From Cristatella mucedo (taxonomy: Eukaryota; Bryozoa; Phylactolaemata; Cristatellidae), in the NCBI GenBank assembly GCA_009760855.2, contig WPIO01000046.1:995001-1059000 (forward strand): a DNA stretch of 64,000 bases, read 5' to 3'. A program made the position numbers and the translations under genes. Shown here one piece after another: positions 1 to 10,213 of the stretch (position 1 is its first letter; the number at the start of each line of letters is the position of its first letter). The notes under the pieces are model-generated. The model saw only the letters and a list, made by a program, of their open reading frames with translations. It was not told the DNA's origin and searched no databases.

Positions 1-440
1 CGGCTTAGCTCCTTCGTACCTAGCTGAACCGCTGCACCAGTTTCAGCCTGTTCGCGCCCTCGGGTCCTGTGTGGACAATAAATTAGCTCTCCTATTCCTC
101 CGCTTAAAGACCGTTGGCGACAGAAGCTTTAGCTCTCCGGGTCCTAGACTAGGGAACTCGCTTCCACAGTTCTTACGCAACGACAACTACTCTCCTGCTG
201 CCGACTATGGTTCATCCTTTTCAGCGGTCCTGAGCTGCTACTTCTATGCTACTCACTACCTCAACTGTTCTCCTGACTCTGCTATGCTTCCCACTTTCTC
301 TTTGTTGCGTGAGACGAAGTCTGTTGGCTACCGAGTGCGTACCAAAAGCCGCTTAGGCTGCGAGTGCACTATATAAAACTCTCCTGCGTAACATCCACAG
401 TCTTAATGACTTTGTGGAGTTACAGACGGAGATACATTAC
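1..440 (+). mobile_element. LINE-A fragment, 3' end of a CR1/L2-like retrotransposon
   Basis: This is the 3' terminal part of a non-LTR retrotransposon that recurs at 14107-14377, 38652-39545, 52825-53800 and 62026-62660. The + strand encodes the last part of the reverse transcriptase ORF, including the familiar SYLAELL-type and RSFSS...LWNSLPQF-type segments seen in the other copies. The tail runs through a conserved segment ending near CAGACGGAGATACATTACAT. The 5' end is cut by the window edge. The reading frame is broken, so it is not functional. Assignment to the CR1/L2 group rests on the C-terminal reverse-transcriptase signature only. Confidence 0.8.
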
Positions 441-655
441 ATTCATTATCTGAGAGGTAGGCTGGAGCCAAAGAGTTAAATGACCTAAAAGTGAGTGACA
501 AAACGTTGAAGTCGATCCGTTGCTTGACTAGTAGCCAGTGCAGGTTGGCTAAAAGTGGTGTGATGTGGCAACTGCAGAGAGTTAAAGAAGTCAAGACGGG
601 ATGTCACAAATGCATGGACCAACTTAGATGTGGTATCCTTATTTAGACAGTTACT
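432..655 (-). mobile_element. LINE-B fragment
   Basis: The minus strand matches the reverse-transcriptase C-terminal segment shared by the LINE-B copies (LVHAFVTSRLDF... followed by a LHWL..KQRIDF motif). It abuts the LINE-A fragment directly and lacks its own 3' tail, so the two remnants have been joined by insertion or deletion. Confidence 0.75.
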
Positions 656-748
656 CTCAACGGGCACGTATACGAGAGCCCAATCAATCGCAGCCGACGA
701 CACGAAATGTAACCTGCATTAGTGGCCCGATGCTGCACTGCTTCAATA

Positions 749-911
749 AAAAAAAATACTAGCTGATTTAACAGCCTCTTTTGTATAGCGACAGAAGAGT
801 CTTTATGGCTATCACCACCACTTGCAGTGGCGATAAAGAATCGCCCACCACAGGATTCGAAACCACTCGTGAAAAGCAACCGCCTTACCTAGTGAGCCAT
901 CGCGGCTCACT
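749..911 (-). mobile_element. SINE-T, tRNA-derived SINE
   Basis: The element lies on the minus strand. Its tRNA-like head carries a B-box (read in reverse as GGATTCGAAACC) and ends at GTGAGCCATCGCGGCTCAC. Its 3' part has the conserved GCTGTTAAATCAGCTAGTAT tail and an A/T run. Related copies lie at 1999-2180, 23008-23240, 32540-32690, 40594-41572 and 46878-47190. It is transcribed by RNA polymerase III in principle and has no coding capacity. Confidence 0.8.
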
Positions 912-1998
912 AATGGCTTAACTATTGGCCACACGTGAGGCACGTGCATTAGTGTCAGGCGCTTCGCTAATTACAGCAGAAGCCGAAGGCACACCCAACA
1001 GCTATCGCCAAAAAATGCCAAAAGGGAATGCACATTATTTTATTCAAAATACCTATCCTTGATGCTCCTCTTGACAAACTCAAGGAGAACACGGGAGCTT
1101 ACACGGGCGAGAGCCTTCACTTGGATATAGCATAGAAACAATATGATGAAGAAACAATATAACGGGCAATATAACAAAAAAATGATGTGGGATTATGTTT
1201 GGGGGATTTTAGAGACAGCGATTTGCAGTATAGCCATAAATCTAGAACATCTACGCATTTATGAACCCCTTTGAGTGGTAATTCTTTATGACTTTATAGA
1301 ATAAGTATTTGTTAACTTTGATTCAGTTGCCGTTATTTGCGATTACATGTGAACCAAAAAGCAAGAATTTATCAGTCTTCTCATCGGAAATGTGTTAGCT
1401 TTAGGTTAGTCAATGTTCTTGTCCTGCAAGCAAATTTTATAGTGAATAGTTACCATTTTATTTACTCCTGAGGCATAACAAATTCTGAAATAACACTCCA
1501 TACTCAAGGACTAATATTGTGTACACGGTATATTTATTGCTCTGGAATCGCTAATTGTTCTCAGTGAGTGCCATAACCCACGGTCAACACGTCGGCGTAT
1601 AATTGCCTTTTTCTAAAAATACGACCACTCTCGCCCGGCTTAATTTTAGAAACTTAAAAAACGTCTATGTTAGGTACCAGATTTTGGCTCGCCACCTCGT
1701 TATGCTATAACACACGTTTCTATCAAGCATGTTCACATGTCTTCCTGACAACCGTTGCTATAGCTCTCGGCTCCGCATCGCTGTCAGCCATTGGCAGCGA
1801 TGCGGAGTATCGAGCTTCGATATGTCGTCTTAATTCGCCTCCCCTCTGGCCTTTCAAGTTGCCACAATCTCGCCGAGGCGCCATTCAAATCTCAAAGCGT
1901 GCCTGACATTATCTCGAGCATTAGATTGATGCGACGTTGCAATTAATGTAAGGGGGATGAACATCCGTTAAGCACAGTTAGAAAAGCGTCTTCGTCGT
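912..1998. other. Host DNA without recognisable gene
   Basis: No reading frame here resembles a protein I know. The one structured site is an inverted repeat at 1771-1783 and 1795-1807 (13-bp arms, 11-nt loop, arm CTCCGCATCGCTG). Confidence 0.5.
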
Positions 1999-2180
1999 AA
2001 AAAGAATACTAGCTGATTTAACAGCCTCTTTTTGTATAGCGTCAGAAGAGCTTTTTTACGGCTATCACCACCGCTTGCAGCGGCGATAAAGAATCGCCCA
2101 CCGCTGGATTTGAACCCACAACCACGGGACCAAGGTCGTGAAAACGAGCCGCCTTACCTAGTGTGCCATCACGGCTCACC
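1999..2180 (-). mobile_element. SINE-T, full-length copy
   Basis: About 180 bp, the best full-length member of the family in the window. Reading on the minus strand it has GGTGAGCCGTGATGG at the head, an A-box-like region, an extended hairpin around CGACCTTGG...CCGTGG, a B-box (GGGTTCAAATCC), a variable middle part and the TTAAATCAGCTAGTATT tail. Confidence 0.85.
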
Positions 2181-2964
2181 GGCATCCTTCCTCTTTGGAA
2201 TTTGCTGCGACGCTACCGTGGCGACGTCCAATGGCTTCTCCGTACTACCGTCGTTTCAGCCATCGCCCCTCCCTCCCGCATCTGGCTCAATGAGCGCTGT
2301 ATGTGCATGTTGAAGCGACTTTACGTCACTGATCGTCCGCTGTGCCTCGAGAGAAGCCACTCCACGCTAGCCCACCGAAGGCAGTTGACTTCCGGGCGGA
2401 TTTGGCGACAGCCGTCGTGTCCGTTCTCTCAGTGCACTTTGTGAGTATTTATCGAGCCGCGATTGGAATACAAGCTACGTCTGCTTAACATGATTAAGTT
2501 TACGCTCGGGTTCCCTTGAGAGATACTACGCGCATCGACCGGCATCGGCTTGCTATCGAGTTGGACTCACACACGCCGAACATTAGCGACACCCGAGCTC
2601 ATCGCCTCAGCATTTGACATATCGCAGCAGTTCTAGGCGAAACTAAACTGTACGCGTATCGCGAGAGCACAATATACGTATCCCAAACTACGTACTACGT
2701 ATCACAAACTATATATCAACAATTACGTCTGCCCTAACTGTGGTTTGTGTTTCTATGTATGCATGATTCGATCGTAGAAGCTGGGCTCGCTGGCACACTG
2801 CCAGTGCAGGCAGACCGGTAAGTGCCCTAAACCACCCTGGCGGATCAAACTTCACTTAGCACTCATTACTTGAAAAAATGGTCTTAATCTGGCTTCGCTG
2901 GCGGATCGTATTGGTGGCATAAACAACTCTAAGCGTGTTACTCGCTCTGGGGAGTCCTCCTTGG
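2181..2964. other. Host DNA flanking the Polinton
   Basis: I see no gene or known repeat. Base composition is balanced here and becomes strongly AT-rich just inside the element boundary at about 3060. Confidence 0.5.
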
Positions 2965-3128
2965 GTTGCATAAAAATGTCCTTCACGACAATCCCCCATC
3001 TGGCACCTCACTTCGTTCGGCTCCATCTGGGAGATTCAATGAGTGGCATTTTTATATAGCACACGTGTATATATCTTCTATATCATGTAAATAATGACTA
3101 TATTGAATAATTTTTTTATAATATATAG
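2965..3128 (+). repeat. Left terminal inverted repeat of the Polinton
   Basis: Begins GTTGCATAAAAATG and ends near TATAATATATAG. It aligns to the reverse complement of 15261-15420 over its whole length, including the invariant blocks GACAATCCCCCATCTGGCAC and TGAGTGGCATTTTTATA. It would be the terminal origin for protein-primed replication and the integrase substrate in a live element. Confidence 0.93.
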
Positions 3129-3184
3129 ACCTGGATCGTTCCAGAAAGGGAAATTCTTTTTGTGCGGAAGCAAGAAGAAGACTG

Positions 3185-3809
3185 ATGCAAATTCAAGATA
3201 TTCCTCAACCAGGTGTAGAAGGAAGAAAACGTTTTCGAGTTGCAGGCTTACTTGCTGAAGGATTTGTGCAATCTAGTTTTATCATTAAGTATGCTTTAGC
3301 TCAACGTTTACTGGGCAGCGAAATGAAAAACATTTTTGGAAGTCATTGAGGAAGCATTTTCTAGAAGGAATGTTGCAGGAGCTTGCTTAATTTCTTGTTT
3401 ACTTGCTAGAGATTTATTGAAAGGTAAATGCAATATTAAAATTGAAAGAGGTTTTAGCATACTGGAAAGCCAAAAGTTAGCTACTACCCATTTTTGGTTG
3501 AATATCAATGGCATAATTGTTGACACTGGTTCTTTAATGTTATCTAATATTAACCCCGATCCTCATTTAATGGCTATCCAAGATATGTCTGTGCTAGTTA
3601 GTGATATTCATGCTGGGTTTGAACTTATTGATAATGATATTTCTAACGTTGGTTTCCAAAATATTCCATTTTCTTCTCACTTACCTAAGGGTAACAGCCC
3701 ACTTAAAAAGTTGTTAAACATGATGAGGAAAGTTAGCGTAACAAACTTCGGTGTTAAACATTGCATCTATGATATCAGTATAAATATCAGAGTCAATGAA
3801 TTTCTATAA
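3185..3809 (+). pseudogene. Unknown protein with a possible Cys/His/Asp set (Polinton left-end gene)
   Basis: The first gene inside the left repeat. An ATG at 3185 opens a frame of about 55 codons that stops near 3349. The next frame, open from 3336 to 3809, carries the rest, so one frameshift splits a protein of about 205 residues. The C-terminal part contains GACLISC, then THFWLNINGIIVDTGS. That is a Cys, a His in an aromatic strand and an Asp in the next strand, an order reminiscent of transglutaminase-like or NlpC-type papain folds. This resemblance is inference; I do not recognise the family. It is not one of the core Polinton genes. Confidence 0.5.
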
Positions 3810-4011
3810 TAAATTTGGTTTTACATTGTTTCTGGAAAAAAATAATCATCCTAATCTTTTGTGGTTTGCCCATTCTCTATATAGGACTAATTTTATTATT
3901 TATGATTAATGATTAATTATGAATGCAAAAGATGAAGAAGCTTTCATACACTTTATGCTTAATACCAACCTAGGATCGCCGAGTTAATGTCATATTAAAC
4001 ACTAAAATTCA

Positions 4012-4365
4012 ATGGTACAAAAAGAAAAAAAATTTGATTACTCAACTAGAATGAAAATTATTGATTTTACTCCGGCTCTTAAACAATATTAACAACATTA
4101 TCCCAACACGGATTATAAAGATCTTCCTATTCATTTCCAGCAAGTTTTACTTAAGACTGTTACTCTTCATGAGTATCACATTATCATAGCTCTATCTAAC
4201 TTATCATACTTATCTAACTTAGGAGTTCAAATATTGTTAGCAAAGCGTTGTATACCTACAAGTAAAGAATCGCAAAAACAGCCTGATGTCAATACTAAGA
4301 AAAGAAGATATGAAGATGAAACAGACATTCAAATAATAGAAATAGAAGCTATAGGGCCATTATAA
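4012..4365 (+). pseudogene. Small unknown Polinton protein
   Basis: An ATG at 4012 opens a frame that runs to TAA at 4363-4365 (117 codons) with one in-frame TAA after about 25 residues. The product is mixed-charge, with a lysine/arginine-rich patch (TKKRRYEDET) near the end followed by an acidic and hydrophobic C-terminus. Codon third positions are A/T-rich like the rest of the element, which supports a former coding role. No family recognised. Confidence 0.45.
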
Positions 4366-4428
4366 TCTTACAGGTATTAACTTTGTTTTCTGATTGTTTA
4401 CTTTTATTGCTTTGTATTTTGTATTGTA

Positions 4429-4683
4429 TTGAACAAAAATATTCTACAGTATAAAAAGAAATGGATTGCAACTTGCGTACAAAAATTTGCGAACAGTCAT
4501 TTCATTCTAGCATATCTAGCTACTAGGGAAATTTATAATTTAGGAGAAGAAAATGTTCCTCCGGAAATCTACTCATCTATGGTTCATGTGGCAACTCTTT
4601 ATCAAGCATATCGCGATTCTTACACTGAACTTGTTAAAATTTTATCTGATCAAGAAATACCTGGAGTAAAAAGAAAAAAGTAA
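4429..4683 (+). pseudogene. Small unknown Polinton protein, start lost
   Basis: An open frame of about 84 codons ending in a lysine-rich tail (GVKRKK) before TAA at 4681. No in-frame ATG lies near its upstream end, so the start has been lost or lies in another frame. The sequence looks like a compact helical protein (QKFANSHFILAYLATREIY). It reads in the same direction as its neighbours at 4012 and 4683. No family recognised. Confidence 0.4.
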
Positions 4684-5091
4684 AATTATATAGAATTTCA
4701 GTCCTTAGGAAAAAGGTTGCCAACCAAAGGTATGAAGAAGTTGTGCAATACAATTCTAAAGTCAGATCCTGTCTAACAAATATGACAAAGATAAGAAATG
4801 CTCAAAAGTTTAAAAATATAATCATAGCTTTAGGAGTCACAATTACTAGCTCATATATACTTACTGTTTCTGATCTATCTCATGTTGTTCCATTATTTGC
4901 AGCAGTATCTACAATGTTGTTAACAGTTGGCGGTGTTCTTGTTAAAATCGATTAACGTAAAAGATCCACTCTAGAATCAAATTCAAAGTTTATCTCAAAG
5001 GTAGCACATGCATAATCTGATGAAATAGTAACAAGAGAAGAATTTGAAGATCTTATGTATGAAGCGTATCCTAAAGCAACTACTGTCTGAT
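4683..5091 (+). pseudogene. Probable two-pass membrane protein of the Polinton
   Basis: One frame can be followed from about 4683 to a TGA at 5088-5090, with in-frame TAA codons after the stretch VGGVLVKID and again after KVAHA. It contains two hydrophobic segments (NIIIALGVTITSSYIL and VVPLFAAVSTMLLTVGGVL) separated by a short polar turn. A charged C-terminal part (REEFEDLMYEAY) follows. A membrane role is inferred from hydrophobicity only. It converges tail to tail with the integrase on the other strand. Confidence 0.45.
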
Positions 5092-5935
5092 AATTTGTAA
5101 CTCTTCTTTAGCAAAACTTCTCTTTATATCATTTAGGAAATATCCAACTGGTTGGTCTTTCATTACTAGTATTCTAATAATATTATGCTTAGTTAAACTC
5201 CATATTAAATCTGCAGCTCTTTTTTATCTGGTTCTAGTAAGTATCTAGCAGTTGTCTTTAGTTCTAATAATTCTTCTTGTTTTCCTACTTTTCTATGGTA
5301 TTCTGGTTTCTTTAGTTTAACTATTTCTTTTTTTATAGCTTTTGCAGCTTCTTTTCCAGTTGATCTTGTAGTGTTATTATTCAAGTAATATAAAATGCTA
5401 ATTATATTCTTAATCCATTCTTTGTTTCTCGTATAATCTCCAGCGTTCAGATTTTCTAATTCTTTTTCATACTGAGCAATGAAAGCTCTTCCTGCGATTG
5501 TTCGATTGATTCTTTCAACTAACGCAACGCTTCTCTTGCTAGTCGCTTCTATCACGCGTGTTCCAAATTTATTCATTCTTTCTTGAAATCTCTTTTGAAC
5601 TCTGATCCTGGATCTACTGTTATCTTCTTTGGAAATTCTAAAGGACTCTTTAAGTAAATGTCAATTATAGCTTTAGTTACTTGTTTCTATGATTTGGTTT
5701 TAAGTGCTCTAGAGTCTTTATATCTACTAGCAACATTAATAACACTTAATGCATATTTATGTCCAGAGTCAGTTGGCATATACAGTATATCTGCTTGTTG
5801 ACTTTCATTAGGTACTATTGCGTCAAAGAAACCATTAGGAATTTCTTTTGGTCTTGGTTTGAATACTTGATTTATATCTGAATCCAGATCATACTTACCC
5901 TCTTTTTACTCTCTTTTAAAGTTAAAAATAACATT
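5080..5935 (-). pseudogene. Polinton integrase (retrovirus-type DDE, rve fold)
   Basis: In a live element this enzyme inserts element DNA into the host chromosome. The minus strand shows the catalytic triad in order: the first Asp in QQADILYMP, the second in VDPGSEFK, and the Glu in VALVERINRTI. A C-terminal segment ending in PVGYFLNDIKRSFAKEEL matches the SH3/chromodomain-like tail usual in Polinton integrases. Breaks: an in-frame stop after ALKTKS, a frameshift between the second Asp and the Glu (near 5575), and a frameshift near 5210 before the tail. The N-terminal zinc-binding region was not found, so the gene is also short at that end. Confidence 0.9.
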
Positions 5936-5943
5936 CTATAGAA

Positions 5944-6097
5944 ATGGGAATACTTTGTAAAGTTTTTTACCAAGACTTTGTCTGAACCCGAATATCTGGA
6001 GACAGATCACCTAAAGTGTAAACAAATTATAAGAAGACAAAAGTTAAAAGATGAATTACGAAGTGATATCTGTGATCTTTATAGTACAGAAACATAA
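5944..6097 (+). pseudogene. Small charged ORF, divergent from the integrase
   Basis: An ATG at 5944 starts a short frame; after one frameshift, a charged frame of about 45 codons runs to TAA at 6095. It contains KLKDELRSDICDLYS. It could be a tiny gene or a remnant of something larger. No family recognised. Confidence 0.25.
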
Positions 6098-6311
6098 TTC
6101 GATTCAGGTATTATACACAACAACAGAATAATAATATTTGCTGATTGTCATTATTCTTCTAACATGTTTTTAAAAGATAAACCTACTAAGATAAATTGTC
6201 TCGCAGCGAGTTATTTCCAGCAATGGACTTCCAATTGGTACATACAATTCGTGGTCAGTTGTATTCTGACATTTCCACAAGCAATAAAATCAAGTGGAAC
6301 TTCTTCACAGG
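6098..6311. other. Spacer within the Polinton
   Basis: AT-rich. A minus-strand frame with several stops continues from here toward the integrase, and could be a decayed 3' extension of the exonuclease. Nothing firm. Confidence 0.3.
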
Positions 6312-6660
6312 TTAATCCGGAATGCAAATTTCTAATTCGAAGTAATAACACTCACTTAATCCTAAAACATGCAGACCTAGTAAATGTTGAGCATGATATT
6401 GTATAGGAATAACTCCATCGATGATACTTCTACTCCAAAGACATTTTATCTCAACTAAAGTATTTACATCAATGATACCATCAGGTGAATATCTATAAAC
6501 TCCAGCTCGAGCAAAGCAATCATTTGCACATTCGATGGCTACACCAAGTTTAATTTCTGAAAATTTCGACAACACGTTCAAATAGTTTTCCAAATAGCAT
6601 CGGAAGACACTTTAATCTGAAATTATTAGCAATACATTCTTTTAGTTTTCTGATTGACAT
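6312..6660 (-). pseudogene. Lambda-exonuclease/YqaJ-like nuclease
   Basis: Enzymes of this fold digest one strand of duplex DNA during viral recombination. From the ATG at 6660 the first frame runs about 37 codons and is shifted near 6550 into a second frame ending in TAA at 6312. The second frame carries the PD-(D/E)XK signature of the family: YSPDGII (catalytic Asp) followed by LVEIKCLW (Glu-x-Lys). It then has a helix IQYHAQHLLGLHVLGL and a strand CYYFEL, the usual order in YqaJ-like nucleases, where a Gln-containing helix precedes the last strand. At about 115 residues it is shorter than stand-alone family members, so the N-terminal part is probably lost. It lies between the integrase and a virion-protein-like gene on the same strand. 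Confidence 0.75.
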
Positions 6661-6677
6661 TACCTTAATATCTGTTT

Positions 6678-7240
6678 TTATTTGACCAAGTTCACTTGGT
6701 CAGTAATACCTGGGTAAGTTGCACTAAAACTAGTATCAGTTGTATAAGCTGAGCCAGCGAATCCTAAAATGCCGGAAATACTCGACTAATTTGCAAGAAA
6801 TGCCCAACCAGCAGGCATCCTAATCCAGGAATTAAAAGTGGCAGTATAGATTCCAATTTCAAACTTATCAATAGTAGCTCCAGATTGCACCACTTGAATT
6901 ATTTATAATATCTGAAATTCCAATATTTACATAATCGTAAACAGCTGTATAAATTCCGGGTCTAATTGCTAACGTTCACTCAGAGCCACCAGAAACTCTA
7001 TAAACAAAAGTGTTAATTGAATCTGTAATATTCTTCACTGAATTAGTTCCGACAAACCTTTTGAAACTGATATTGAATTTCTTACCCCTAAGCATAATTG
7101 GGTCATATATTCGAATTTTAATTGGATTCTTAGTTCCTGAAATGTTAAAAAACACATCCTCCTGGCCTAGATTGACTAGTTTTCGTGATTGATTCAAGGT
7201 TCTTCAACATTTCCTGAGAAATATTTACAAGCTCTGTCAT
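6678..7240 (-). pseudogene. Probable minor virion protein of the Polinton
   Basis: From the ATG at 7240 the coding signal passes through at least two frames to TAA at 6678 (about 185 residues). A hydrophobic beta-rich pattern is seen: an IRPGIYTAVYDY segment followed later by SSISGILGF. In Polinton and adenovirus-like minor capsid proteins a PG-x-Y segment and an xLGF segment occur in that order, which is the reason for the call. Stops follow GGSE and FLAN. The family call is tentative. Confidence 0.4.
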
Positions 7241-7255
7241 TTCTGTATACTAAGG

Positions 7256-8258
7256 TCAAAAAAAGTTTATTAATTTTAGCAATGTACCTTTTAGGAGCTT
7301 TTCGGGATTGCCAAGGTATTCTACAGCAGAGCTAATCGAACTTATTACACCTGTGCCTCCAGCAGCAAGCTCACGAATCCATAGTTCGAGTTTTTCTAGG
7401 TCGTCTGACTCTTGGTTAACAAAAACTGGAATTTGTGTTACACCTGAGCCAGTGCTACTACTTTTAAGTTTACTTTTATAATCCAGAATTTCTTGTTCTA
7501 TCTTGTTAAGACTTCGTTTACTTTCAAGCATAGATTTTATTTTTCTCAAGGTCTTTTTCTCTTCTGCTTTTGTCATAATCCCTAACAACAGTGTAATTCC
7601 CCAGTTTAATCTATCCTTACCTGCAGCCATTCTCAACAAATGTTGTTAAGCACTTTGATATTCTTCAAGTCCATGTTTTCTAATTTCGGGATTTAATCTT
7701 CTTTTTTCTAGTAGTTCACCGTGTTTAGGATTTTCTTCTACAAACTTTTCTTAAATTTTTCTTAACAAACTAGGGCTACCAGTTTTCTCGCACTCAATAA
7801 GTTCTTGTTTTACACCAAATGGCAATCTTCTTCCTGCTGGCAATCCTTCTAAAGTACTGCTAGTTACCTTGGGAGTACTCTGCAATATACTTTCTCGAAT
7901 AATGTCCATGTTTTTCTTCATTGGAAATAACTCTTTGGCACCGGACTTTCACTTTTTGCTAATACTAGAATTCTTTATTGTTTTTACGAACACTGAAATA
8001 CTAGATTTCTTCATTGGAGCTAACATTGGCATGCTAGTTCCATCCACTGGGTCCAACCTATTTCTTAGTTCACAATGTTTGATATCTTCGCCAGATAATT
8101 TCCAGCAAGCTCTTTTTAACATGTCAGGATCTCTTGTTCTCTCACAACCTGTCACTTCTTATCTAACTTCAGCAGGTCAATCTTCTTCCTTTTGACAGAT
8201 CATCTAAAACACTGTGTAACTTAGCGCGACTTGATTTTGGAGTTCCTGCGCAAGGATT
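7256..8258 (-). pseudogene. Unknown Polinton protein, about 300 residues, coiled-coil in C-terminal half
   Basis: One minus-strand frame can be followed from about 8155 to TGA at 7256, with in-frame stops after SSISKK, LLRKI and EEYQSA. A short coding-like stretch continues upstream in another frame until a LINE-B tail interrupts it at 8259. The C-terminal part has a lysine/glutamate-rich helical region (EEKKTLRKIKSMLESKRSL), a linker, and a glycine/serine-rich end. Position among structural-type genes suggests a virion or assembly role, but this is inference. It is not recognisable as a double-jelly-roll capsid protein. Confidence 0.45.
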
Positions 8259-8332
8259 AACGCCTGCCTAGAAAGAGATTAAGTTCTCTGAGTGCGCTTT
8301 ATCAAGTACATTATTATTATCATATTATTATT
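8259..8332 (+). mobile_element. LINE-B 3' tail inserted in the Polinton
   Basis: Carries the conserved hairpin GCCTAGAAAGAGATTAAGTT...GCGCTTTATCAAGTACA followed by (ATT)n with one interruption. Only the last 75 bp of LINE-B are present, a typical severe 5' truncation. It separates two Polinton genes, so it is younger than the element. Confidence 0.85.
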
Positions 8333-8342
8333 AATTCATCAG

Positions 8343-8807
8343 CTATGTCTTTCTGCAAAACATCAATAGCATTTTTAGATTGTTTATTAATAGCATTTGT
8401 TTTTGCTGCAATATGTATTGATTTTCTATATTTCTTTTCTTTAACAGTTTTTCTTTAATAGCTTTAGCTACTCTACCAAAAGTTAGGGATAAATCAGGAC
8501 TGGTATTTACAATTGCTTGCGTTGCTTCCATTTATTGGACGAGGGCAGGCCTAACTTTCTTAAGTTTCTCAATAACTACACTTCCAGAGTTGTCAGTTGA
8601 TATTTCTAAAGCTCACTGATTCCAATAAGCCTCAACAGTATCTTTAGCTGCAATTTTTTATTCAAGTCTTTGAACTTTCAGGTCATTTTGTAGTTCTGTT
8701 GAGTCGCGTAGGTCTTGTAAATCTTGAGTTCTTTTTTCATTGTCCAATGCTTCTTGTACACTGATGCGATACTTTCCTGGTTTCGAGTAAATCTTTCCGT
8801 TAAACAT
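8343..8807 (-). pseudogene. Unknown coiled-coil protein of the Polinton
   Basis: An ATG at 8807, about ten bases after the ATPase stop, opens a frame that runs to about 8343 with in-frame stops after VQRLE, YWNQ and ALVQ. It begins MFNGKIYSKPGKYRISVQEA and then has a highly charged heptad-like stretch (NEKRTQDLQDLRDSTELQ). The end is lysine/glutamine-rich. Tight spacing suggests co-expression with the ATPase. No family recognised. Confidence 0.45.
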
Positions 8808-8817
8808 TTTCCTTTAT

Positions 8818-9503
8818 CTATTGCGCTTTTTCTTTAAATACTGTAATTAATTGCTTACCATTGCTGTCAACTGACCAAAAGCGTCCTTCCGTTTCAGTTT
8901 TGGTTAAGTCTTCACAGTAACTAAAACGATTCCTTGAGCAAGAAGTAACCCATTCATGAAATTGCTAACGATCAATATCTCTAGTGTGTGCTTCTCGGGT
9001 GTATTTTGTGTCTGTTGCATTCTGTTTAAAAATTATTACCATGTTTATAGTGTTCCTGATTTCACGCCTAGGAATACTAGTAAATCCTTAAGCAAGGTTA
9101 AATACATTCAGGCCTTTATGTCGTCCTCGTTTAAATTATTTTTAAGATCTTTGTTTGATCTTCTGTCCTCAAATCATCAAGCACAATAACATTTCTACAG
9201 TTTTTTATGCGAGTCAACTTCTGGCATTTCTTCAACTCTGTTAATCCAAATGTAAGCAACTTTAGCTGTGCTATCTGTCATAGATAGAAGTATCCGGTAT
9301 AACTTCTGGTCTAGACTTGAAGCAATTACTGTGCAAGTGTCATAGTTAAGCAATCCGTAAAAGATCCAATTCATTACTAACTGAAACTTTCTGGAGCCGC
9401 TAGGACCAAGTACTAGCGCACGGATAGGAACACTAGGCAATGGTTCTTGATGACCAGTTTCTGCATCTTGCCCAAAATTGAACGCGCGAACCTTCAAAGG
9501 CAT
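8818..9503 (-). pseudogene. Polinton DNA-packaging ATPase (FtsK/HerA, A32-like)
   Basis: This motor would pump element DNA into capsids. The ATG at 9503 begins a frame with a degraded Walker A loop, ALVLGPSGSRKFQL, where the expected G-K-S/T is now R-K-F. After a frameshift near 9200 the Walker B strand appears as NVIVLDDL. A further shift brings RGRHKGLNVFNLA and SIPRREIRNT, which match the sensor and arginine-finger region of the family. The gene ends at TAG 8818. Length about 228 residues is normal for the family. The Walker A change alone would inactivate it. Confidence 0.85.
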
Positions 9504-9710
9504 CCTCTATACTAAAAAGTTTTTTATATAAATAGAAATGGAGCCGAATATTTACTGCTTGAAATGTAAAAAAGCATAAAGGCAATATCTTCACACCGAA
9601 TATCATGAAGTCCAAAGTCCAAAGGGTATACGTGGAATGATAAAAGCAATCTAAGCAATTTGCGAAACATAGAAAATTAAAGTTTGTTAAACTGAGAAAC
9701 ACTAGTACAG
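9504..9710. promoter_or_regulatory. Divergent intergenic region, ATPase and protease
   Basis: The minus-strand gene block (ATPase and onward) and the plus-strand protease block start back to back here, so both promoters should lie in this AT-rich stretch of about 200 bp. I see no specific motif. Confidence 0.3.
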
Positions 9711-10213
9711 TTGGTATTAAACGTAGGTACGGTAGTTCTAACACATGGGCTTCCTAGAGAAACTGGAGTCCTAACGCATGATAGACCTAAAGGTACTAGC
9801 GCCGACACTGGAACAAAAGAAGAGGCCCTATCAGAACTTCAGAAAACATTCAACAGTTTAAAAGAAATAAAAAAATTCAGCATTAACAGATACCAAACTT
9901 CTAGAGTACGTTAAAGATTTACAAATCAAAGATTTCCGTGAAGCATTTGCTAGAGACGAATTATCTTTAATGGTTCCAAAACAATCTGAATCTTGGATTT
10001 GCAACACAGGTAAATCCGGCAGTATAATCTATCACTGAATAGCAGTAAAGAAATAAATTCGGAGACCGATGTTTCCACTTTGACTCATTCGGGGAAGTAC
10101 CAATGCTAGAAGTAATTGACTACCCTGGAGAAATTCCAAGTTTTTCAACTTTTAAATTGCAAGACTACAATCAAAAGAGTGCGGATCAAGATGTCTCAAT
10201 TTCTTTAAACTAA
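9711..10213 (+). pseudogene. Polinton adenain-like cysteine protease
   Basis: In the family this enzyme matures capsid proteins. The start is uncertain; a frame with KEEALSELQKTFNSLKEIKK leads into a homopolymer-A frameshift near 9873. There the family N-terminus appears (LTDTKLLEYVKDLQIKDFR), then RDEL. The catalytic His is visible in SIIYH, immediately followed by TGA where the family has Trp, so a single G-to-A change explains the stop. After one more shift FHFDSFGEVP holds the acidic catalytic residue. The expected catalytic Cys region (about 10170-10200) is degraded. TAA at 10211 overlaps the ATG of the next gene. Confidence 0.85.
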
